Source: Anaerolineales bacterium (GTDB taxonomy: Bacteria; Chloroflexota; Anaerolineae; Anaerolineales; Villigracilaceae). From it: a stretch of DNA of 64,000 bases. Within the stretch, counting starts at the first letter, position 1, and the number at the start of each line of letters is the position of its first letter. A program made the position numbers and the translations under genes. Shown here one piece after another: positions 58,667 to 64,000 of the stretch. The stretch spans positions 62,001 through 126,000 of the forward strand of contig JACKAW010000004.1 of the NCBI GenBank assembly GCA_020634885.1, read 5' to 3'. The notes beneath the pieces are model-generated. The model was given only the letters and a program-made list of their open reading frames with translations. It was not told the DNA's origin and made no database searches.

Positions 58667-58825
58667 TTATTCTCCAGTTTCTTTCTTTGATGTGCAATCG
58701 TGGGCTTTGCTCATCACCAGCCCAAACGCAGCACCAATACCGATCCAAACTGCCATCTCTCCTGTTGCCGCGCCGATGGCTGCTCCAATTGCGATGCCAA
58801 GTGGAATGGTTATATTTGTGTTCAT
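58667..58825 (-). CDS. 52-residue Gly-rich membrane protein, first gene of the operon
   Basis: Frame from ATG 58825 to TAA 58667, with AAAGGA about 6 nt upstream of the start. The protein has one or two hydrophobic, Gly/Ala-rich helices (PLGIAIGAAIGAATGEMAVWIGIGAAFGLVMSK) and a polar, Cys-containing tail. Its stop lies 2 nt before the next start, so the three genes (58825, 58664, 58278) form one unit behind the promoter at about 58865-58893. Support is from position, ribosome site and composition; family unknown. Confidence 0.75.
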   Translation of the reverse strand: MNTNITIPLGIAIGAAIGAATGEMAVWIGIGAAFGLVMSKAHDCTSKKETGE

Positions 58826-58864
58826 GATTTTTCCTTTTCGTGTAAAGTTTGCTTGACTTTTTGT

Positions 58865-58893
58865 AGTGTAAAGAAAACTTTACTTTTTGTCAA
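58865..58893 (-). promoter_or_regulatory. Promoter with palindromic operator of the XRE operon
   Basis: Minus strand TTGACA (58893-58888), 17 nt spacer, TACACT (58870-58865). The spacer is filled by the perfect palindrome GTAAAG-TTTT-CTTTAC (58868-58883), and a third half-site CTTTACAC-like lies downstream near 58841-58848. A repressor bound there would block the promoter. Confidence 0.8.
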
Positions 58894-59000
58894 GGGTGCT
58901 ATTTTTTTGCGTTTTGCCAACTATTCGGATTATTTAGACAAAATTGGTGTACTATGATTTTGTTCCTTAGTGTCCATTTATAAGTAAAAGGAGAATGCAA

Positions 59001-59903
59001 ATGCGAAAGGTATTGAAATGGATTGGAATTGTGCTTGGCTCGTTGATTGGTCTGCTGCTTGTTGTGGGAACGGTGATGTTCTTGTTGGGGAATGCCCGCT
59101 TCAACAAGACGTATGAATTTCCATCATCAAATATTGTTTTACCCACCGACGAATCCAGCCTGGAACTTGGCAAACACCGTGTGCAATCTTTGTGCGCGGG
59201 TTGTCATGGAGAAGATTTGGGCGGCATTGAGAATTGGTTCAACTCGCCGCCGTTGGGCATTGTAGATACTGCCAACCTGACCAGTGGCAAGGGCGGCGTG
59301 GGTGCCACTTATACCGACGAAGATTATGTCGGTGCCATCCGTCACGGCATCGACTCGCAGGGGAAGCCGATCTTCATGCCTGCCGTGGTTTCAACGGCGT
59401 TTCTGAGCAATGAGGAATTAGGCGCGATCATTGCGTACATTCGCACCCTTCCGCCAGTGGACCGCGAGTTGAAAGGGGAGCGATTGTCGCCTGTGGCGAA
59501 AATTATGCTGACGGCAGGCATACTTGGCGATCTGCCTGTTGAATTGGTGAATCATGCCACCGATGTAACTGCGCCGCCAGCAGAAGCGAGTGTTGCGTAC
59601 GGCGAATACATGGTTAATTCTCATGATTGCCGCATCTGCCACGGACCGAACCTAAACGGCGGTCCCTTTCCCGACCCGACCGTCCCTGTGATTTCCCCGA
59701 ATATTACACCCGGCGGTGAAGTGGCAGGTTGGACGGAAGAAGAATTTATCAATACGATTCGGACTGGGGTGAAACCTGATGGCTATGGGATGAATCCCTC
59801 CCTGATGCCGTGGATGGATTACGCCAAGTTCTACGATCATGAATTGCAGGCGATTTACATGTACCTGACCTCACTGGATGCGCTTCCGCAATATGTAAAG
59901 TAA
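59001..59903 (+). CDS. Membrane-anchored diheme cytochrome c
   Basis: Start at 59001 with AAGGAG 7 nt upstream; the ATG at 58995 is too close to the site. 300 residues. One N-terminal membrane anchor (about 8-30) and two cytochrome c domains: CAGCH (65-69) and CRICH (210-214), with possible Met ligands in MPAVV (about 126) and in the SLMPWMDY stretch near the end. Each half has the class I pattern. It transfers electrons on the outer face of the membrane. No oxidase or dehydrogenase gene is next to it. Its presence indicates respiration in this organism. Confidence 0.9.
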   Translation: MRKVLKWIGIVLGSLIGLLLVVGTVMFLLGNARFNKTYEFPSSNIVLPTDESSLELGKHRVQSLCAGCHGEDLGGIENWFNSPPLGIVDTANLTSGKGGVGATYTDEDYVGAIRHGIDSQGKPIFMPAVVSTAFLSNEELGAIIAYIRTLPPVDRELKGERLSPVAKIMLTAGILGDLPVELVNHATDVTAPPAEASVAYGEYMVNSHDCRICHGPNLNGGPFPDPTVPVISPNITPGGEVAGWTEEEFINTIRTGVKPDGYGMNPSLMPWMDYAKFYDHELQAIYMYLTSLDALPQYVK

Positions 59904-59928
59904 GCCGTAGTGTTGAGGTAAAAAGCAA

Positions 59929-59971
59929 ACCGCCGACCGCAGACGAAAATCCATCGTCTGTGGTCGGCGGT
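59929..59971. terminator. Strong hairpin terminator between the cytochrome and EamA genes
   Basis: An 18 bp stem (ACCGCCGACCGCAGACGA at 59929-59946 with 59954-59971, one mismatch) with a 7 nt loop. No clear T-run on the plus side, so it may act mainly as an RNA-stabilising element or serve the minus strand. Confidence 0.7.
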
Positions 59972-59991
59972 CTGTCGTTATATTGATGTTC

Positions 59992-60942
59992 TCAATGTTC
60001 TGCATCAGCGTTATTTTGAAAGCTGATATACGCCACCAGCCCGAGGATAGTTAATATGATTCCAGCTATGCCCAGCCAGCCGGGCAATGCGGCGCCAAGG
60101 AAGAGGATTTCGCCAGCGAGCGAGAAGACCACTTCCAGCGACTGAGTTGAATCGACAGCGGAGACTTCGTAGGGTTTGTGAGCCAGATGGCGGGCGTATA
60201 AAAACAACGTGGTGGCAATCACGCCAGAGAGTAATGCAACCAGCGCGGTGCTGATGAACTGGTCTGCGCTGGGAGCGGGGGGAGAGGTAAATAGCAGCAA
60301 CCCAGCCCAAAAGGGGAGTGAACCGAGAGTCAACAGCAAGACGCGTGCAAAGGCGTTTTCCAAAATCGGATGGGTGATGTGCGGCAGGCGTGGATGATTC
60401 CCCTTGCGTGACTCCCAGACGAGTTGATTGCCGATTGGGTAGGCGAATGCCGCGCCGAGGACGGGTAATGCGCTCAATAAAACTTCGCGCAAACTGGTGA
60501 GCGCGGCGTGTTCGACATTTACGAAAATCACGCCAATAAAGATGACGCTGGTGAAGATCAATCCGTTACGTGGAACGCTGTGCCCGAACAGCAGCAGCAC
60601 AATGGGTGTGGCGAGGATGGTGATTTGCCATGTGGTGGCGACCACCCAACCGGCGGCATATTGTGAACTGAACGTGATGAGCGAATAGAAAACGCCAAAG
60701 CCAATGCTGCCCGCGGTGACCCAAAACAGCCAGTGTTTTAGAAAAACATCTTTTACATCGGCGAGCGCTTTTTTGCCCTGCGTTGCCAATAGAATGATAA
60801 CGAGCATGAACAGCATAAAGCCGAAGCGCAGCGAAGATGTCCATGCCCAGTGCCCGCCCTGCAAACTGAGGGCGCGGTTGATGACGAAGGTACTGCTAAA
60901 GAATAAGGCGGCAAGGCTGCCGAGTGAGATGAGACGGAGCAT
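59992..60942 (-). CDS. EamA/DMT-family transporter
   Basis: 316 residues with ten hydrophobic helices, the two-repeat EamA layout. It opens with SLGSLAALFFSSTFVINRALSLQGGHWAWTSSLRFGFML and ends with SAVDSTQSLEVVFSLAGEILFLGAALPGWLGIAGIILTILGLVAY, both typical. DMT carriers export amino acids, sugars or drugs by proton exchange. It follows the tryptophan dioxygenase gene in the same direction, so export of Trp or a breakdown product is conceivable but unproven. Confidence 0.85.
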   Translation of the reverse strand: MLRLISLGSLAALFFSSTFVINRALSLQGGHWAWTSSLRFGFMLFMLVIILLATQGKKALADVKDVFLKHWLFWVTAGSIGFGVFYSLITFSSQYAAGWVVATTWQITILATPIVLLLFGHSVPRNGLIFTSVIFIGVIFVNVEHAALTSLREVLLSALPVLGAAFAYPIGNQLVWESRKGNHPRLPHITHPILENAFARVLLLTLGSLPFWAGLLLFTSPPAPSADQFISTALVALLSGVIATTLFLYARHLAHKPYEVSAVDSTQSLEVVFSLAGEILFLGAALPGWLGIAGIILTILGLVAYISFQNNADAEH

Positions 60943-60979
60943 GTTTTATCCACGACGAGCACGAAGGTTCACGAAGAAG

Positions 60980-61031
60980 GACGATGGACGATCAACCACA
61001 AACCATGGTCAATCGTCCATCGTCTATTGTC
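60980..61031. repeat. Palindromic repeat R1, downstream of the Trp dioxygenase gene
   Basis: Palindrome arms GACGATGGACGAT (60980-60992) and its complement (61012-61024). The 25 nt at 61007-61031, read on the minus strand, match 62127-62151 at 23 positions, so R1 and R2 are inverted copies of one repeat that bracket the dioxygenase gene. Confidence 0.7.
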
Positions 61032-61037
61032 ACATTG

Positions 61038-62081
61038 TTACGCGTTGAAACTTGTTTTTTCTTTCACGGCATTTGGCAGCCCTGGCAGGTGGCTGCGATC
61101 TACGAGAAATGTTGAAACTTCGGTTAGCTCTTTGAAAATATAATGCTGACGCAATGCGCCTTCGAGGTAGCCCGCTCCGCTTGTTCCGCCAGTGCCCATG
61201 CGCACACCGATCATGCGGCGCGCCATCAGCATGTGCTTGTAGCGGAACTGTGAAAGCATCTCGTCAATATCGATCAAGGTGGAGAGCAGGTCAAACGGCT
61301 GCTGAAAAATGGGCAGGTTGCGATACATCATAATAAACAGCACCGCCCGCATCGCGCCGACTGAGAATTCCCCCAAGCCTTCTTGATAAAAAATCTTTTC
61401 CAACTCGTCGAATTGACGCAGTTCCACCGAACCCGAAAGACTGTTCTTGTAAATTTGTTTGTACTCGCTCCAGAACTTTTGCTCACCCTCTTCAAGCGGG
61501 TGTTTGGATTGGAAATCTCGCCACAGGGCTTCATCGAAAAAGGGAGTTCGTTCTGCCCATTTCATCACCAGCCCTTTGAGGGTCGCCTCAGATTCTACGG
61601 TGGAGATTGCATCGTAATCCCGTTGGTTGAATCCACCCGGACGGGTGTTCTTGTAGTAGTTGGCTTTGTGGCGCTGTTCCATCTTCAGTCCCAACTTGGC
61701 TTCAATGATGCGGAATTGCAGACTTTGGAATCCTGATGAAGGCACAAGCAGGTCACGAAACTCGAGGAAATCCATCGGTGTCATTGTTTCGAGAATATCC
61801 ACCTGACGGTTAATGACTTCGAATATCTTCACCACCCGCTTTAGTTTATTGACGGCGATGCTCATCTCTCCGGCATTATCCAGAACGTTATCGGTGTCGA
61901 AGATCTCACGCACACGATCCAGTTCGTGAATGACCATCTTGAACCATAGTTCGTAGGCTTGATGGATGATGATGAAAAGAGTCTCATCGGTTTTAAGTCC
62001 GCTTTTGGGATGCTGGCTGTTCAGTACTTTATCAAGTTCGAGATAGTCGGTGTAATACAACAGGTCTTTTGATTCACTCAT
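61038..62081 (-). CDS. kynA: Tryptophan 2,3-dioxygenase
   Basis: 347 residues. Family strings: LLYYTDYLELDKVLNSQHP, DETLFIIIHQAYELWFKMVIHELDRVRE (substrate-binding helix with the conserved His), the RVVKIFEVINRQVDILETMTPMDFLEFRDLLVPSSGFQSLQFRIIE segment that includes catalytic Arg and heme-side residues, and GTGGTSGAGYL near the end. It uses heme and O2 to open the indole ring of Trp to N-formylkynurenine. GAGGA precedes the ATG. It lies between tnaA and the EamA gene, with palindromic repeats in both gaps. No other kynurenine-pathway gene is visible. Confidence 0.95.
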   Translation of the reverse strand: MSESKDLLYYTDYLELDKVLNSQHPKSGLKTDETLFIIIHQAYELWFKMVIHELDRVREIFDTDNVLDNAGEMSIAVNKLKRVVKIFEVINRQVDILETMTPMDFLEFRDLLVPSSGFQSLQFRIIEAKLGLKMEQRHKANYYKNTRPGGFNQRDYDAISTVESEATLKGLVMKWAERTPFFDEALWRDFQSKHPLEEGEQKFWSEYKQIYKNSLSGSVELRQFDELEKIFYQEGLGEFSVGAMRAVLFIMMYRNLPIFQQPFDLLSTLIDIDEMLSQFRYKHMLMARRMIGVRMGTGGTSGAGYLEGALRQHYIFKELTEVSTFLVDRSHLPGLPNAVKEKTSFNA

Positions 62082-62126
62082 GGGTTCCTCATTTTGGCGG
62101 GTGGATTGGCAGATTGTACTCGTTAA

Positions 62127-62176
62127 GACGATAGACGATGGACTATTGACCGTAACGGGTTGTCCATCGTCTATCG
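62127..62176. repeat. Palindromic repeat R2, upstream of the Trp dioxygenase gene
   Basis: Palindrome arms CGATAGACGATGGAC (62129-62143) and its complement (62162-62176), spacer 18 nt. The outer 25 nt (62127-62151) are the inverted counterpart of R1. A further related fragment, TATGGTTTATCGTCT, follows at 62179-62193. R2 fills the gap between the tnaA stop and the kynA start. Confidence 0.7.
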
Positions 62177-62194
62177 TTTATGGTTTATCGTCTG

Positions 62195-63574
62195 TTAAAG
62201 CGGCTCAAACCGCGCTGTGAAATGTCGCAGAAATTCAGGAGCGTACGTGAATTTGTATCCCTTCACGCTGTTGGCGCGCGCTTTGATGGCGGCGAAGCAG
62301 TCTGCTACATAGTCGAGATGACTTTGGGTATACGTCCGGCGCGGAATGGCAAGGCGGAGAAGTTCGAGTGCGGGGTAGTGCCATTTATTATCTTCCGGGT
62401 CGAGGCAGGCAAACATCACCGAACCAATTTCTACGCCGCGAATGCCGCCTTCGCGATAGAGTTCCACGGCGAGGGCTTGTGCAGGGAATTCGTAATTGGG
62501 GATGTGCGGAAAGATCGCTCCGGCATTGACGTATACGCCATGACCGCCGGTCGGCTGAAGGGTGGGAATCCCAGCCTCGTTCAAGCGTGAGGCGAGGTAC
62601 GCTGTTTGCCCAAGACGATAGCGTAGATAGTCTTCGTCCAAGCCTTCGTAAAGTCCAACTGCCATGGCATCCAAGTCGCGTCCGGCGAGTCCGCCATAGG
62701 TGGGGAAGCCCTCACGCAAGATCAACTCATTCTTCACGTTTTGGAAGAGCGTGTCGTCGTTCATGCAGATCAGCCCGCCGATGTTGACAATGGCGTCCTT
62801 CTTGGCAGACATGGTCATGCCGTCGGCTAGGGCATACATTTCACGCGCGATCTCTTTTACTGATTTGTTTTCATAACCGGGTTCGCGCTGTTTGATGAAA
62901 TAAGCATTCTCAGCATACCGCGCCGAATCGATGAAGAACGGGATGCCGTTCTCGCGGTAGATTTGAGCGACCGCTTTGAGATTTTCCATCGAAACGGGCT
63001 GACCGCCTCCGGCATTGTTCGTGACGGTGATCATGCCCAGTGGAATTTGTTCACGCCCATACTTTGCGATGAAGGCTTTGAGCTTGTTGATATCCATGTT
63101 GCCCTTGAAGGGATGGCGATTCTCGGGGTCGTGTGCTTCGTCAATGACGAGGTTGGCGGGGCGTCCCTGACGGGCGCGGATGTTGGCATCGGTGGTGTCG
63201 AAGTGCATGTTGCTCGGCACCCATTGACTCGGCTTCACCAAACATGCTGCGAGAATGTTCTCGGCGGCTCGTCCCTGATGGGTGGGGGCGAAGTGTTTGA
63301 AACCAAACACATCTTCCACTGCGGCTTTGAGGCGCTGGAACGAACGCGCGCCTGCGTAAGACTCGTCGCCGCGCATGATGGCTGCCCATTGCTCGGAGCT
63401 CATCGCGCCGGTGCCAGAGTCGGTTAACAAGTCGATGAACATGTCTTCGGCTTTCATCAAAAAGAGGTTGTAGCCTGCTTCTTTGAGCGCCGCTTCGCGT
63501 GCTTCACGCGGGATGAGTTGAATCGCTTCGGTCACTTTAATGCGAAACGGTTCGGGGGGATAGGGGGTGGTCAT
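62195..63574 (-). CDS. tnaA: Tryptophanase
   Basis: 459 residues, beta-eliminating PLP fold type I. Strings include PYPPEPFRIKVTEAIQLIPREAREAALKEAGYNLFLM, DLLTDSGTGAMS, the PLP-lysine block MTMSAKKDAIVNIGG (Lys near 257), GGLAGRDLDAMA, and the specificity segment GIRGVEIGSVMF, where tyrosine phenol-lyase instead has a Met-Glu-Arg string. This points to tryptophanase (Trp to indole, pyruvate and ammonia). GGAG precedes the ATG. kynA follows 113 nt later on the minus strand, so two routes for Trp breakdown are adjacent. Confidence 0.9.
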   Translation of the reverse strand: MTTPYPPEPFRIKVTEAIQLIPREAREAALKEAGYNLFLMKAEDMFIDLLTDSGTGAMSSEQWAAIMRGDESYAGARSFQRLKAAVEDVFGFKHFAPTHQGRAAENILAACLVKPSQWVPSNMHFDTTDANIRARQGRPANLVIDEAHDPENRHPFKGNMDINKLKAFIAKYGREQIPLGMITVTNNAGGGQPVSMENLKAVAQIYRENGIPFFIDSARYAENAYFIKQREPGYENKSVKEIAREMYALADGMTMSAKKDAIVNIGGLICMNDDTLFQNVKNELILREGFPTYGGLAGRDLDAMAVGLYEGLDEDYLRYRLGQTAYLASRLNEAGIPTLQPTGGHGVYVNAGAIFPHIPNYEFPAQALAVELYREGGIRGVEIGSVMFACLDPEDNKWHYPALELLRLAIPRRTYTQSHLDYVADCFAAIKARANSVKGYKFTYAPEFLRHFTARFEPL

Positions 63575-63688
63575 TTGTTCTCCTTAATTTGAGTATGCGT
63601 CAAATTTTGGGTAGCGAGCCTGGCGTGTGCCCCTGTGTGTTGCCATTCGGTCTCCAATGACAAAGCGGATTTTACAACCAAAAAATAA

Positions 63689-63719
63689 AACCCCCGAAGT
63701 CTTTAAGATTTCGGGGGTT
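63689..63719 (-). terminator. Terminator of the partial gene at the right edge
   Basis: AACCCCCGAA (63689-63698) pairs with TTCGGGGGTT (63710-63719), with A/T-rich flanks that give a T-run on the minus strand. Confidence 0.88.
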
Positions 63720-63738
63720 CAAAAACTTGCAGAAAGGT

Positions 63739-64000
63739 TTACTTGCTTTCAGTCAAATTCAATATTGCAAAGACCCACGGTCCCCAACCCGAAACCCACA
63801 TCCCAACAAAGGCATAGCGGATGTAGCGGAAGGTGTAAGGCACAAGCCCGTCGCCTTCGGGGAAAATGGCTTTCAGCCCTGCGTAAAAGATGAGCACCCC
63901 AACCAAGCCAACCATGAATCGCACTGCCCGCTTCCAAACCGGACCTGAAGCATCGAACCCGCCCCGAGGTGTGATCCACGCCAGACCACTGCACAGCCCA
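63739..64000 (-). CDS. C-terminus of a membrane protein, possible PAP2 phosphatase
   Basis: The frame is open from the window edge to the stop at 63739, so only the last ~86 residues are seen. They begin inside a loop (GLAWITPRGGFDASGPVWKRAVRFM) and contain two hydrophobic helices (VGLVGVLIFYAGLKAIF and IRYAFVGMWVSGWGPWVFAIL) ending in LTESK. The ending resembles the last helices of PAP2-type phosphatases of this phylum, but no catalytic motif is in view. A start at the internal ATG (63924) is unlikely because the frame is open upstream. It is transcribed toward the terminator at 63689. Confidence 0.6.
   Translation of the reverse strand, partial: GLCSGLAWITPRGGFDASGPVWKRAVRFMVGLVGVLIFYAGLKAIFPEGDGLVPYTFRYIRYAFVGMWVSGWGPWVFAILNLTESK

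Noticed and set aside
62195..63574. Tyrosine phenol-lyase instead of tryptophanase
   Set aside because: The C-terminal specificity segment reads GVEIGS as in tryptophanase; tyrosine phenol-lyase has a Met-Glu-Arg string there.
1..64000. CRISPR array or cas genes
   Set aside because: No series of regularly spaced repeats is present. The only Cas4-like motifs are in the nuclease-helicase fusion, which has no cas neighbours.

Overview
The window looks like a 64 kb chromosomal segment of a Chloroflexota bacterium, most likely class Anaerolineae. This is an inference from gene style: many short lipoproteins with Pro/Thr-rich linkers, an ECF transporter with a fused double ATPase, a MoaD/aldehyde:ferredoxin oxidoreductase pair, DUF1684, VKOR and small Cys/acidic proteins, and no outer-membrane genes. 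There are no rRNA genes, phage, complete insertion sequences or CRISPR arrays. Two tRNA genes are present (Pro-CGG and Leu-GAG), both behind clear sigma-70-type promoters.

Layout. 1-3.7 kb: a metallopeptidase cut by the left edge, a VOC protein, a small membrane protein, a 164 bp MITE-like element and an orphan GltD-type oxidoreductase, all genes on the minus strand. 4-10.7 kb: a MacB-like export operon (adaptor, ATPase, permease, SH3 lipoprotein), an M32 carboxypeptidase, a lipoprotein and tRNA-Pro. 10.8-16.6 kb: small proteins, rpe and gnd (pentose phosphate pathway) facing each other, and a nuclease-helicase fusion resembling Dna2. 16.7-24.1 kb: thrC, an ECF transporter (AA-S-T), DUF1684, dcd and a GAF/HD-GYP protein. 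24.2-30.3 kb: a minus-strand run of plsX, NERD-like, polytopic membrane protein and exonuclease-DinG helicase, then tRNA-Leu. 30.4-41.3 kb: a polysaccharide deacetylase, an amino-acid ABC transporter operon ending in dimethylargininase, SCP2, GNAT, VKOR, moeA, a Rel/SpoT protein and YbaK. 41.7-46.2 kb: a complete aapJQMP-type general amino-acid ABC operon. 46-55 kb: a racemase, a thioesterase, a MoaD-AOR pair, a Yip1 protein and recJ. 55-60 kb: two surface proteins, a three-gene XRE-regulator operon with a visible operator, and a membrane diheme cytochrome c. 60-64 kb: an EamA exporter, tryptophan 2,3-dioxygenase, tryptophanase, and a membrane protein cut by the right edge.

How the genes work together. 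Amino-acid uptake and breakdown is a recurring theme: two polar amino-acid ABC systems, dimethylargininase, an Asp/Glu racemase-type enzyme, two Trp-degrading enzymes and the M32 peptidase. Both ABC operons carry a strong hairpin between the binding-protein gene and the first permease gene, a layout that would let the binding protein be made in excess. Several genes have a -10 box only 6-12 nt before the start codon and no Shine-Dalgarno site, so leaderless or near-leaderless transcripts seem common here. The best candidates for something new are the inverted palindromic repeats that bracket the tryptophan dioxygenase gene, the 164 bp element at 1981-2144, the transporter-dimethylargininase operon with a palindrome at its promoter, the Rel protein with mixed signatures, and the self-contained regulator/membrane-protein operon at 58.07-58.9 kb.
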